Shown here: in pieces, positions 45,501 through 54,196 of the stretch
Layout: every line of letters starts with the position of its first letter
How positions within the stretch are numbered: the first letter of the stretch is position 1
NCBI RefSeq assembly: GCF_003148685.1
Contig: NZ_QGGR01000025.1
Coordinates: 1-64,000, forward strand
DNA length: 64,000 nt
Source of the DNA: Actinoplanes xinjiangensis
Lineage (GTDB): Bacteria; Actinomycetota; Actinomycetes; Mycobacteriales; Micromonosporaceae
Direction: 5' to 3'
Notes under the pieces: model-generated
The model's input: the letters and a program-made list of their open reading frames with translations, nothing else
Told to the model about the DNA's origin: nothing
Databases searched by the model: none
Program-made: the position numbers and the translations under genes

Positions 45501-45651
45501 GCGGCAGCAGGACCTTGACGGCGACATGTTCAGCCGTCCGTGAGCGGGCGAGATACACCCGACCCATCCCGCCGCTGCCGAGACACCCGATCACCTCGAA
45601 GCGGTGGTCGTCGCCGATCCACCGTGGGTCGTCTGACGTCAGTGCCCGCAA
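42514..45651 (-). CDS. Kinase-RelE/ParE-UvrD helicase fusion protein
   Basis: A 1045-aa three-part protein. Residues 17-275 form a Ser/Thr kinase (CLGSGGMGRVYLA, Lys 46, HRDLKPAN at 138-145, DLG instead of DFG at 157). A Thr/Pro linker (290-340) follows. Residues 355-440 match RelE/ParE-type toxins (LKLSRSDIGAVFEFQHKF, LRAVLLHVTAADYLLIDVKH). Residues 575-1040 are a UvrD/Rep SF1 helicase: GGPGTGKT at 604-611, DEAQD at 796-800, GDSHQRIY, LSYRTTRQI and the VGTMHRFKGLEY motif. A Met at about 346 is where stand-alone helicases of this type start, so the kinase looks appended. Expected role: nucleic-acid damage or phage-DNA response gated by phosphorylation. Confidence 0.87.
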   Translation of the reverse strand: MRALTSDDPRWIGDDHRFEVIGCLGSGGMGRVYLARSRTAEHVAVKVLLPHLLSDERMRRRFASEIINLRQAQGLRVAGFRGADIDARRPWLAVEYVPGRTLRQHVDGRGPLAPRLVAALGALAAEGLITIQDAGLIHRDLKPANIMLGADGPRIIDLGIAVLSEGHEHLTQTGQTMGTVAYMSPEQATGESAPTPATDVYALGATLLFAATGRNPYPSGPAHAVAAWIADATRSPDLSGLPADLMPLISAMLSFDGRLRPTAKEVVAGFTVLATAGGHEFGDLRAELVRETSTGTPHTTAAPVTAPPTDSTDCYTGPTELVGAPPPPSVSPSGNHRPDRLIEGSMNTGAHLGVLVSAEKEILKLSRSDIGAVFEFQHKFRANPHAQGLRLKQLKGDDNLWSARVNADLRAVLLHVTAADYLLIDVKHRREVYDDLGRYAYRVNRVTGGLDVLDLEPVDNDILNRLLPPTAEPLFDAFDDEVLLSLGVTELLLPHIRTLTDEDRLLQLVEHAPQLTVDVLFALHDGKTVAQVRQQITEPVRIDDTVDPDDLATAVARPTTPVTTDDEALLAVLDESFIKWQVFLHPTQRALATKKTSGPTRVSGGPGTGKTVVALHRVAHLAASLPAGDDRPILLTTFNRNLANDLAARLRTLGGQALLDRVDVRNIDRLALHIAREGTPGEARQLIDDDRLVEHWRTFLGEVGHTRWSPQFLADEWNGVILNQMLGTRDEYRRARRLGRGRPLSREARDAVWALTEQFEAWLQKRRMWSLRQVAVQAARLAEQGTTGRYRHVIVDEAQDLSIAHWRLLRALVPAGPDDLFVAGDSHQRIYENRVALSTVGIGVRGRSHRLTLSYRTTRQILAASLELVSGESYDDLDDGHETLDGYRSLLAGGRPTFQAAESWQQELSKIVDTIRAWQNLPGGIAVAVPTRGLAADVVDHLATAGVDVVEIGSDGPGRTDGVHVGTMHRFKGLEYQRMILAGISDGLVPNQAVYAWRDEDPTRFRMERQRARSLLFVAATRARDELAVFWHGTPSPFITHRLLR

Positions 45652-45677
45652 CGACTACCGCCCGCCGATCGACGTGG

Positions 45678-47474
45678 TCATCGGTCCGTGTCGAGCGTGC
45701 CCGCGAGCAGCCCTCCCACGATCATCTCGACGAACTCCTCCCCCAGGGCCGTCGCCCGTCGTAACCCGACGAGCATCTCCTGCAGGCGCCGGAAATACTC
45801 ACCGTAGAGGTGCTGCTCCCGCGGGGACAACGAGGGTATGCGCGCCCGCCGGACCTCGATGCGGGGGATCGAACCGGTGGAGACGACGCGTCGGAGGTTG
45901 GCCGAGGAGCTCAGGCAGCCCAGGATGAACCACGGATCCCAGTGATCCGGATTCGAGCGGATGCAGATGCGCCGGTTGTCGAGCGGCTCGCCGTCGCCGT
46001 CGTGGTCGACGACCTGCAGATCCGGGCGGGGACCGGTGGACGAGATCAGGACGTCGCCTGCGCGCAGGGGTGAGCCGGGTTCGGCGATGACGGCCAGCGA
46101 GCCCCTCTTCACCAGGTCTCCGACGGTCGTGTCGGCCACCGGGTCGTGTGAGGATCGGCGGGCCTGCACCGGCGGGAGCGATGCGGGCAGGGATGCCATC
46201 GCCGCAGCCAGTCGGTCCCGGGTCACGGCCACCTGTGTGAAGTCGGGGGCCCGCTGGGAGCCCGACACGTGGCGCGACGGGGTGAGGTCGACGTCTTCGC
46301 TGCTGAGACTGACCGGGTCGAGCCGGACGGCGTGGGCACCGATCTCGTCGGGCAGCGGGCGGCCGGCGAGGTGCGCGCGGACGGCGCCTCGGATCATCTC
46401 GGCGGCCTCCGGCCACGGCTGTTCTGCGTCGACCATCAGGACGGCCTGTGGCCCGTCGACCGCATCCGGCCTGCGCAGCATCCACAGGTGCCGCCGCATG
46501 TTGTACGGCGCGGTGACGCCGGTGGGTAGGGCTATCACGGCGCGGAGGGCGCCTCGGCGTAACAGCTCACGGCGCACCCGTCGCCCGGCCGGCCGTTCGG
46601 CGACGCCGGGGGGCAACAACATCCACACGTGCCCGCCCGGGTGCAGCCGTGCCAGCGCGTGCTGTATCCAGGCGAGCTCGGGCTCACTGCGCGGTGGTAG
46701 GGAGTACTCCCATCGGAGGTCCCGGGCGAGTTCCTCGTAGGGCCAGCCGCCGGCGTTGGGCGGGTCACTGACGACGATGTCGACGCGGACGTCGGCGAAG
46801 GCGTCGACGACGAGGTCGCCGCGGCGCACCTCGACCCGGGTCGGGCGGTCGACGGCGGCGGCCAGGCGGGCGCGGGCTATCGCGACGAGGTCGTCGTCGG
46901 CGTCCTGGGCGATCACGCGTGCGGCATGACGGGCGATGGCGGCGTGTACGAGGACACCGGTGCGGCAGGCCGGGTCCATGACGGTCGACCCGTGTGGTTG
47001 CGCGAGTTCGACGACGAGCGCCGCGACCTCGGCGCTCGTCGATCGCCCGCCGGCGCCGCGCCGGTCGCGAAGATCGACGAAGCGGGTGGCGAGCGCTTCC
47101 AGGACGGTGTCGGTGCCGATCTCCGCGGCGATGGCCCGTATCTCGGCGGCGACCTGCGCGTAGGGTCCCGTGGCCGGCTCGGGTTCGAGGAGGAGCCGCA
47201 CGATCGCGGCGACGGCGTCGTCGGAGTCCATCGACGCGCGCTGCAGCACGAGGTGGAGACGGTCGACGTCGGTCCGAGTGGGCATCCGGCCGTTGGCCTC
47301 GAGCCACACCTCGATTTCCGCGAGGGGGAACGTCGGGCTCGACACGCTGCCGCCGACGGGTTTGGGGAAGTCCGGGTGTCGCTTGCGCCAGTTGCTCACC
47401 GCTGCCCGACTGACGCCCGCCAGACGTGCGATGTCACCGGCGGTCACTTCGCCCCCATGTTTCACCCTGTCCAC
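45678..47474 (-). CDS. HTH-bearing N6-methyltransferase-like protein, catalytic motifs altered
   Basis: A 598-aa protein. N-terminal helix-turn-helix (11-30; TAGDIARLAGVSRAAVSNW), an N6-adenine methyltransferase-like core (about 140-330) and a C-terminal HsdS-like half recognition domain (about 440-590; IPRIEVRRARIPSLSPREQ). Motif I reads DPACRTG (167-173) where active enzymes have DPACGTG/GSG. Motif IV reads SDPPN (236-240) where NPPY/F is usual. It may therefore bind DNA without methylating it. GTG 47474 or GTG 47465 (GGGGG seven bases upstream). First gene of the minus-strand operon, divergent from the helicase operon. Position recalls DrmMI of class 1 DISARM. Confidence 0.82.
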   Translation of the reverse strand: MDRVKHGGEVTAGDIARLAGVSRAAVSNWRKRHPDFPKPVGGSVSSPTFPLAEIEVWLEANGRMPTRTDVDRLHLVLQRASMDSDDAVAAIVRLLLEPEPATGPYAQVAAEIRAIAAEIGTDTVLEALATRFVDLRDRRGAGGRSTSAEVAALVVELAQPHGSTVMDPACRTGVLVHAAIARHAARVIAQDADDDLVAIARARLAAAVDRPTRVEVRRGDLVVDAFADVRVDIVVSDPPNAGGWPYEELARDLRWEYSLPPRSEPELAWIQHALARLHPGGHVWMLLPPGVAERPAGRRVRRELLRRGALRAVIALPTGVTAPYNMRRHLWMLRRPDAVDGPQAVLMVDAEQPWPEAAEMIRGAVRAHLAGRPLPDEIGAHAVRLDPVSLSSEDVDLTPSRHVSGSQRAPDFTQVAVTRDRLAAAMASLPASLPPVQARRSSHDPVADTTVGDLVKRGSLAVIAEPGSPLRAGDVLISSTGPRPDLQVVDHDGDGEPLDNRRICIRSNPDHWDPWFILGCLSSSANLRRVVSTGSIPRIEVRRARIPSLSPREQHLYGEYFRRLQEMLVGLRRATALGEEFVEMIVGGLLAGTLDTDR

Positions 47475-47507
47475 CCCCTTGTCCGGAGGCTACCCGGCGC
47501 GGCAGCG

Positions 47508-47566
47508 TTGACAAAATTCGTCGCCAACAAGTGCCGTTGACATTGTTCACGGCAACGGTTTACGGT
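47508..47566 (+). promoter_or_regulatory. Candidate promoter of the plus-strand defence operon
   Basis: TTGACA occurs at 47508-47513 and again at 47537-47542. The second is followed after 18 bases by TACGGT (47561-47566). CCGTTG (47534-47539) and CAACGG (47553-47558) form an inverted repeat over the -35 to spacer, a possible operator. The region serves divergent operons; the 160-base leader to the ATG at 47733 contains further G/C inverted repeats (TCCGCCG/CGGCGGA) and no ORF I trust. Confidence 0.5.
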
Positions 47567-47732
47567 CTGAGGGCGGCACAGCCGAGACGTCCGCCGGTCG
47601 GACCTCTCGGACCGCCCGGACGGCGGAGTCGTCATCACCACGAACGCCGCTCACGTCCGGATAATTGAGTGCCGCACTACCACTCCCACAGCTATCGCGT
47701 GACTGTGCCCCAACCGGCTCGAGGCGGGACTG

Positions 47733-50700
47733 ATGAGCTCTTCCACCCCCACACCGTCGCAGACATCCGTCCGCCAGATCGTGGAGAACCTCTCCTCGGT
47801 CGCCTTGCGTCACTACGAGATCGATCCCGGGATGGTCCAGGAACACGCCAACGGCGAGCGACGGATCACCCAGGGTGGCTACGGCGATCGCCAGATCTAC
47901 GAACTGGTGCAGAACGGCGCCGACGAGATGCGCGCCGTCCGCGACGGGGAGATCCGCGTCGTCCTCACCGACGACTTCCTCTACTGCGCCAACAGCGGCA
48001 ATCCGATGACCGCCGCGGGCGCCGACACCATCCTGCGCATGGGCGTCTCCCGTAAGCGAGGCGGCCAGATCGGACGTTTCGGAGTCGGCGTGAAGTCGGT
48101 CCTGAGCGTCAGCGACGCCCCGCAGTTCTTCAGCACCACCGGATCCTTCGGTTTCGACCGCGAGTGGGCCGAACGAACCATCCGCGCGGTGGCGCCCGAC
48201 GCCGCCGAGATCCCGATCCTGCGGATGGGGCGCGTGCTGGACACCGACCGCGAATCCGCGGCCGACCCCATCCTGGCCGAACTGTTGACGTGGGCCGCCA
48301 CCGTGGTCCGCCTCCCGCTGCTGCCCGGCAAGGCCGACCGGCTCAGCCGTGACCTGCACGCCTTCCCCACCGAGTTCCAGCTCTTCTCGCCACACGTGCG
48401 CTCACTGCTGCTCGAGGATCGCACCAAGGGCAGGCGTACGACACTGCGAGAACTGTTCGTACGCTCCGACGGCGACCACTACACGTTGGAGGCGTCCACC
48501 GACGGCAGGCAGACCACCAACTCGTGGCGGGTCTTCACCCGTACCTTCCATCCCTCCTCTGGGGCGCAGGAGGGGGCGGGTGAGCTGCACAACCGCCCGG
48601 AGATCGACGTCTCCTGGGCGGTGCCGGACAAGGGTCGCAACGACCGGGGCACCTTCTGGGCCTTCTTCCCCACCAACTACGCCACCACACTGCGCGGCCT
48701 GCTCAACGCACCGTGGAAGACCAGCGAAGACCGGCAGAACCTGTACGACAAGAACCCGTTCAACGACGAACTCATCGTCCAGGCGGCGCATCTCGTCGTC
48801 GAGTCCCTGCCCGCCCTCGTCGACCCGGCCGACCCGGGCTCGTACCTGGCGCTGCTGCCCGGCCGTGGCCGTGAGGCCCAGCAGTGGGCCGACGAGCGTC
48901 TGACCCGACAGGTGTGGACGACGGCGGCCAGGCAACCCTCACTGCCGGACCAGGCCGGGATCCTGCGCCGACCCGCCGAGCTGCGTCTGCCGCCGGAGAA
49001 CATCCCCGACACCTGGATGAGGCTCTGGGTCGGTTACGCGGGTCGTCCCCGTGAGTGGACGCACCCCACAGTCGAGCAGCGGGACCGCCGCGCCCGCGCA
49101 CGTCTGATCTTCGAGACCGCCGGACTCGGCGAGTCACCGATCACCGCCTGGCTCGAGGCCCTGGTCGAGGACGGCACTCCGGAGGCGTCGGCTCAGGCGA
49201 TCCGCATCGCCGCCGGGCTGCGACGCGACGGCAACGAACACGCCGCGGCCGCCCGCAAGGCGCGGATCGTGCTGACGGAGAACCACGGCATGGTCGCCGT
49301 CGACCGGCCCGACGTCTTCCAACGCAGCGGTCACGACGAGCTGAGCGACGACCTGGTGTACGTCGACACGCGGGTCACCGACGTCATCGGCCTGCGCACC
49401 GCCCTCACCGATCTGGGCATCCGAGAGGCCACCGCGCTCGGCAAGCTCGAGGCCGTCCTCGACCGGGGCTTCGGCGGATACGGCGACAAGCAGTGGCAGG
49501 CCCTGTGGAACCTGATCCGACGGGTCACCCCGCGCGAAGCCGGCGACGCCGTCCGCAAGGCGGTCGAGGAGCCGCTGCGCACCGTGCGGGTGTGCACGAT
49601 GGCCGGTCGTTTCCGCCCGCTCGGTGAGTGCCTGCTTCCGGGTCGGGTCGTCCCTCCGGACGGCAGCCGTGACAAGCACACGGCCGTCGACCTGCGGGCG
49701 CACGGCACCGATCGGCCCGCCCTGATCGAACTCGGCATGGCGGACGTCCCGACGATGGACCTCGACCCGCAGCAGGAGGCCTGGTTCGAGCAGTACCGCG
49801 AGTTCGCTCTGGAGCGCCTCAACGAGACGGTTCAGCCGGGCTCCAAACACCGCAAGCTGACCACCGTGGAGCTTCTCGGGAGCAGGCCACCCGGGCCCCT
49901 GAGCGCCCTGACCGAGCTCGGCGACGAGGGGCGGGCGTTGTTCGTCAAGCATCTGCCACCGGCACGGATGGTGCGCGACTGGACGGCACGGGCCTGGAAC
50001 AGCACCCATCCGGTGCCCTCACCGCTGGTCTGGATGGTCCGACGGCACGGGAAGGTCGACAGCAGTCAGGGTCTGCTCCCGGTGAAGCTCACCGTCAATC
50101 CCAGCCTTCAGGAGTACGCCGACATCCTCCCGGTGGCCCGCATCGACCGTACCGTCGCCGACGTGCTCGGCCTGCCCGCGAGTATCGAGAGGATCCCCGA
50201 GGGGCTGTGGCGTCACGTCGTGCAGACCGTGGAGTCCTCGCAGAACGACGCCGTACCGGGCAAGGCGTACGCGCTGTTCCTGCGCTCGGCGAAGGAGTGG
50301 CCCGGCGGCGCCACCCGATGCCGCATCGGTGACACCTGGGGCACCCGTCCCGACGCCGAGATCTGTGCCACGGCCGACCGCGACGAGTACGACAACCTGG
50401 TCCTGGAGCGGGTTCCCGCGCTGCTGGCGCCGACGGCAGCCGACGCCGAGGCGATGATCGAGGCGTGGGGGCTGCTCCGGTACGCGGACGCCGTCAGCAC
50501 CGAGGTCCGCACCGCGGAGGAGGCCGAGCCCGTCGACGTCGTGGCGGAGTATCCGCACCTACAGATGATGCGCGGTCGACAGGTCGCCGGGTTCTCGTAC
50601 GTGATCTGCGGCGATCTCGAGGAGGTCAAGCGCACACCCGCGGGTATGCGGATCAGCCCGCTCGACTCGGCCGTCCGCGACCGTGTCGTCTTCGTCCGGC

Positions 50701-52391
50701 ACCCCGCCGACGACAGGCGCATCCTCGAGGTGATCTCCAAGGAGCTCGATCTGCGCCTTCAGTCGGCGGAGATCGACCGCATCCTGCTCAAGCGCGAGGA
50801 GGCGAAGAACCAGGACGTCCTCAAGCAGGTACGGGCCACCCGTGACAAGGTCGAGAAGATCCGCCTCCTGGTCGAATCCGAGCGTCTTCGTCGGGGCCTG
50901 CCGGAGGGCCTACTGGCGTGGGAGGAGGCGCGTCGGGGCGGTCCCGTCGACGACCGGCGGGTCGCCGAGCTCGCCCTGCATGCCCACGGTGACGGCATCC
51001 TGCGCCATCACCGCGACGATCTCAAAAGGATCGACGAGAGCCTCGGCCTGCCGTTCACCGGCGATGTCAAATCCCGCCAGAAGGTGGCGGAACTCGACTT
51101 CCCGGATGCGTTCGCCGGCACCAGGGAGGAGCTGCTGACTCCGCTTGAGACGGCCGTGGGGCCGACGCCGCACTTCCCTCTGCACGACTATCAGGAGATC
51201 ATCGCGTCACGTTTGATGCTGATGTTGTCGCAGCCCCAGCCGCACCGTGGGATGGTCAGCCTCCCCACCGGAGCGGGCAAGACCCGAGTCGCCGCCGAGG
51301 CGGTCATCCGCCACCTCAAGACGCTCGGCCCGGAGCAGCAGACCGGACCGGTGCTGTGGATCGCCCAGTCCAACGAGTTGTGCGAGCAGGCCGTACAGAG
51401 CTGGAAGTACGTCTGGGAGAAGGCCGGCGTCGGAGGCGTACGACTCAACATCAGTCGGTTCTGGGGCTCTCGCCCCGCGACCCGGATCACCGGATCTCCG
51501 CAGCTGGTGGTCGCCACCATCCAGCAGCTGCGCGAGCGTCTGGACAAGCCAGAGTACGCCTGGTTGCGGGACTCGATGGTGGTGATCATCGACGAGGCGC
51601 ACTCGTCGATCACCAAGAGTTACACCGAGGTGCTGGAGCAACTCGGCATCACCCACAACCGCCTGGCCCGTCCCCTGGTCGGATTGACGGCGACGCCGTT
51701 CCGAGGCAAGGACAGTGACGAGACCCGGCGGCTGGTCAACCGTTACGACAACAACCGGCTCGACAAGGGTGTGCTGGGTGAGGACCCGTACGGCAGGCTC
51801 CAGGACCGCGGCATCCTGGCCCGGACCAAACACGAGACGCTGCGCGGCGGTGACCTCGTCCTCACCGAGGACGAACTGCGGCGGGTGGAGATGGTTCCCG
51901 GGCTCCTCCCCAAGGAGGCGGAACGGCGGCTGGCCGAGGACCATTCACGCAACGAGGCCCTGATCAAAGCACTCATCCGGGTCGAACAGCAGGGACCGGT
52001 GCTGGTGTTCGCCACGTCCGTCAGCCACGCCCACTTCCTCGCCGCGGTCCTGAACGACCACGGCATCCCGTCGGCCTCGGTCGACGGCGAGACGCCGACG
52101 ACCCGACGCCAGCAGATCATCGATCGGTTCGGCAAGGGTCGCAAGATCAAGGTGCTGACCAACTACGGCGTACTCCACCAGGGCTTCGACGCCCCCGCCA
52201 CCAGGGCCGTCGTCGTCGCCCGGCCGACCTACAGCCCCAACGTCTACCAGCAGATGATCGGCCGCGGGCTCCGCGGTCCCCGGAACAACGGCACCGACGA
52301 GTGCCTGATCCTCAACGTGGAGGACAACGTCGTCAACTACCGGCAGAAACTCGCGTTCACCGACTTCGAGCAGATGTGGCACACGGCATGA
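47733..52391 (+). CDS. Sacsin-type GHKL ATPase fused to a DEAH helicase
   Basis: A 1552-aa protein. The N-terminal Hsp90/sacsin-like ATP-binding domain (about 1-330) has N-box ELVQNGADEM (57-66), a CANSGNPM G1-like motif (85-92) and G2 GRFGVGVKS (about 114-122). A large middle of unknown fold with a coiled charged stretch (about 1010-1060) follows. The C-terminal SF2 helicase has SLPTGAGKTRVA (about 1177), IIDEAHSS (about 1286), LVGLTATPFRG, LVFATSVSHA and QQMIGRGLRGPR (about 1505). It occupies the place of the DrmD helicase but differs in its GHKL front. Its stop overlaps the next ATG (ATGA). Probably loads on foreign DNA and remodels it. Confidence 0.88.
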   Translation: MSSSTPTPSQTSVRQIVENLSSVALRHYEIDPGMVQEHANGERRITQGGYGDRQIYELVQNGADEMRAVRDGEIRVVLTDDFLYCANSGNPMTAAGADTILRMGVSRKRGGQIGRFGVGVKSVLSVSDAPQFFSTTGSFGFDREWAERTIRAVAPDAAEIPILRMGRVLDTDRESAADPILAELLTWAATVVRLPLLPGKADRLSRDLHAFPTEFQLFSPHVRSLLLEDRTKGRRTTLRELFVRSDGDHYTLEASTDGRQTTNSWRVFTRTFHPSSGAQEGAGELHNRPEIDVSWAVPDKGRNDRGTFWAFFPTNYATTLRGLLNAPWKTSEDRQNLYDKNPFNDELIVQAAHLVVESLPALVDPADPGSYLALLPGRGREAQQWADERLTRQVWTTAARQPSLPDQAGILRRPAELRLPPENIPDTWMRLWVGYAGRPREWTHPTVEQRDRRARARLIFETAGLGESPITAWLEALVEDGTPEASAQAIRIAAGLRRDGNEHAAAARKARIVLTENHGMVAVDRPDVFQRSGHDELSDDLVYVDTRVTDVIGLRTALTDLGIREATALGKLEAVLDRGFGGYGDKQWQALWNLIRRVTPREAGDAVRKAVEEPLRTVRVCTMAGRFRPLGECLLPGRVVPPDGSRDKHTAVDLRAHGTDRPALIELGMADVPTMDLDPQQEAWFEQYREFALERLNETVQPGSKHRKLTTVELLGSRPPGPLSALTELGDEGRALFVKHLPPARMVRDWTARAWNSTHPVPSPLVWMVRRHGKVDSSQGLLPVKLTVNPSLQEYADILPVARIDRTVADVLGLPASIERIPEGLWRHVVQTVESSQNDAVPGKAYALFLRSAKEWPGGATRCRIGDTWGTRPDAEICATADRDEYDNLVLERVPALLAPTAADAEAMIEAWGLLRYADAVSTEVRTAEEAEPVDVVAEYPHLQMMRGRQVAGFSYVICGDLEEVKRTPAGMRISPLDSAVRDRVVFVRHPADDRRILEVISKELDLRLQSAEIDRILLKREEAKNQDVLKQVRATRDKVEKIRLLVESERLRRGLPEGLLAWEEARRGGPVDDRRVAELALHAHGDGILRHHRDDLKRIDESLGLPFTGDVKSRQKVAELDFPDAFAGTREELLTPLETAVGPTPHFPLHDYQEIIASRLMLMLSQPQPHRGMVSLPTGAGKTRVAAEAVIRHLKTLGPEQQTGPVLWIAQSNELCEQAVQSWKYVWEKAGVGGVRLNISRFWGSRPATRITGSPQLVVATIQQLRERLDKPEYAWLRDSMVVIIDEAHSSITKSYTEVLEQLGITHNRLARPLVGLTATPFRGKDSDETRRLVNRYDNNRLDKGVLGEDPYGRLQDRGILARTKHETLRGGDLVLTEDELRRVEMVPGLLPKEAERRLAEDHSRNEALIKALIRVEQQGPVLVFATSVSHAHFLAAVLNDHGIPSASVDGETPTTRRQQIIDRFGKGRKIKVLTNYGVLHQGFDAPATRAVVVARPTYSPNVYQQMIGRGLRGPRNNGTDECLILNVEDNVVNYRQKLAFTDFEQMWHTA

Positions 52392-54196
52392 GCACGCCAC
52401 CGGTCACCACCGAACCGACCGACGAGCAACTGAGTGTCATCCGACGGCCCGTCGACTCACACACGCTGCTGATCGCCCCGGCCGGCACGGGGAAGACCTT
52501 CACCGTCGTACGCCGGATCGAGCACCTCCTCGCGGAGGGCCTCGCACCCGACGAGATCCTCACCCTCTCCTTCTCCCGAGCCGCGGTCGCTGAGCTCGCG
52601 AAACGGACGACGGGACAGACCCACCTCGTCGACGTCCGTACCTTCGACGCCTGGGCGTTGGACCTGCTGCGGAACACCTACTCCGACGAGGAGTGGGGTC
52701 ACTGGAGCTTCGACGAGCGGATCGCCGAGGCCACCGCGGCGCTGGCGCAGGGCGACACCGAGTACTACACGCACCGGATCCGGCACGTCCTGCTCGACGA
52801 GGTCCAGGACCTCGTCGGCGCCCGGCAGGACATGGTCCGCGCGTTGTTGACCGCGCTGAACTGCGGCTTCACCGTGGTCGGTGATCCCGCCCAGGCCGTC
52901 TACCGGTTCCAACAGCGACCGGACCGGACCGAGGGTGACGTGTTCACCTGGCTGCGGGACGCCTACGCCGACGACCTCGAGGAGACGGCTCTCAGCCGTG
53001 ACTTCCGGGCCCGCAAGCCACGAGAGCCGGGCCTCGTCACGTGCGGTGTCGAACTTCGGGCGACCACGATCGGCGAGGAGACCCTCCGATCGGTCCGTCA
53101 CCGGTTCCTCGACCTGCTCTGTGTCGGAACGGTCGGCGACATCGCCGGCGGTCTCGCCTACCAGGGCGGCACCTCGGCGGTCCTGTGCCGCGACAACGGT
53201 CAGGTCCTGCAGATCTCCGCCGCGTTGCACGACGCCGGAGTGACCCACCGGGTGCAGGGACGGGCGGGCGAGGCCGGCTTGCCCGGTTGGGTCGCCGACC
53301 TCTTCCGCCATGACGGGCGCACGATCGACGAGGACACCTTCCGCGCCGGCACCGGGGCCGTGGACTCGGCGCTCGCCTGGGCTTCGCTGCGCGGTGCGGC
53401 AAGGGCCGGGTCGAACCGCGTCGACCTCGATCGGCTGCGCGACGCGTTAGCCTCCGGGCGGCACCGGCTGCCGCCCGACCCGGCGGCCGAGCCCGTCGTC
53501 TCGGTGTCGTCCATGCACCGTGCCAAGGGGCTGGAGTACGACCACGTCTTCATCCTGGAGAGTCCGCGGCGCGATCATCACGATGCCCTGGACGAGGCCC
53601 GACTGCTGTACATGGCGATGACCCGCAGCCGAGAGGACGTCTTCCGCCTCGAACCGATCGCCTCGAACGGCCCGCTGCACGTCAAACGCTGCAAGGCGAA
53701 CGGACGATGGGGCCGCTACCACTTCCGCAGGCACCGCGGTCGATACGGGCTGGCCATCGAACCGGGCGATGTGAGCACCGACCTGCCCGCCGGTACCGCC
53801 GGGTTCACCGACGACCCCGGTGAACTGCAGCTATACCTGGCCCGGCAGGTGCGGCCGGGCGATAGCGTGACTCTGGAACGCGCCGACTCGGAGCCCGCGG
53901 ACGACCTACCGGTGCCGATGTACGTGGTCCGGCACGACGGTCGCCTGATCGGCGTCGTCTCCACGGCCTTCCGCGAGGCCCTGTCGGCGTACCTGTTCGA
54001 CCGCGCCGCACCGCGCACCGACGCACGATGGCCGCACACGATCACCGACTGCCGGGTCGAGGACGTCGAGACCGTCTTCGGCAGCGCCGCGGCGGGTAGG
54101 CGCTTCGGCCTGGGCGCACACGGGGCGTGGCGCGCCCCCCGATTGACCGGACTGACCTGGTTCCAGTGGGAGGACGGGGACACCGCAGATGAGTGA
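52388..54196 (+). CDS. UvrD-like SF1 helicase
   Basis: A 602-aa helicase: Walker A APAGTGKTFTVVRR (30-43), SFSRAAVAELAKRT, Walker B LLDEVQDLVGARQ, GDPAQAVYRFQ, the SSMHRAKGLEYDHV motif and LLYMAMTRSRED. The C-terminal 170 residues form an extra domain with no match known to me. It is small for UvrD, with reduced 1B/2B inserts. Start and stop overlap neighbours (ATGA before, 8 bases after). Codon 354 is TTA (53447-53449), the rare leucine codon read by the bldA tRNA in actinomycetes, so translation of the operon past this point may be tied to development. Confidence 0.88.
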   Translation: MSTPPVTTEPTDEQLSVIRRPVDSHTLLIAPAGTGKTFTVVRRIEHLLAEGLAPDEILTLSFSRAAVAELAKRTTGQTHLVDVRTFDAWALDLLRNTYSDEEWGHWSFDERIAEATAALAQGDTEYYTHRIRHVLLDEVQDLVGARQDMVRALLTALNCGFTVVGDPAQAVYRFQQRPDRTEGDVFTWLRDAYADDLEETALSRDFRARKPREPGLVTCGVELRATTIGEETLRSVRHRFLDLLCVGTVGDIAGGLAYQGGTSAVLCRDNGQVLQISAALHDAGVTHRVQGRAGEAGLPGWVADLFRHDGRTIDEDTFRAGTGAVDSALAWASLRGAARAGSNRVDLDRLRDALASGRHRLPPDPAAEPVVSVSSMHRAKGLEYDHVFILESPRRDHHDALDEARLLYMAMTRSREDVFRLEPIASNGPLHVKRCKANGRWGRYHFRRHRGRYGLAIEPGDVSTDLPAGTAGFTDDPGELQLYLARQVRPGDSVTLERADSEPADDLPVPMYVVRHDGRLIGVVSTAFREALSAYLFDRAAPRTDARWPHTITDCRVEDVETVFGSAAAGRRFGLGAHGAWRAPRLTGLTWFQWEDGDTADE

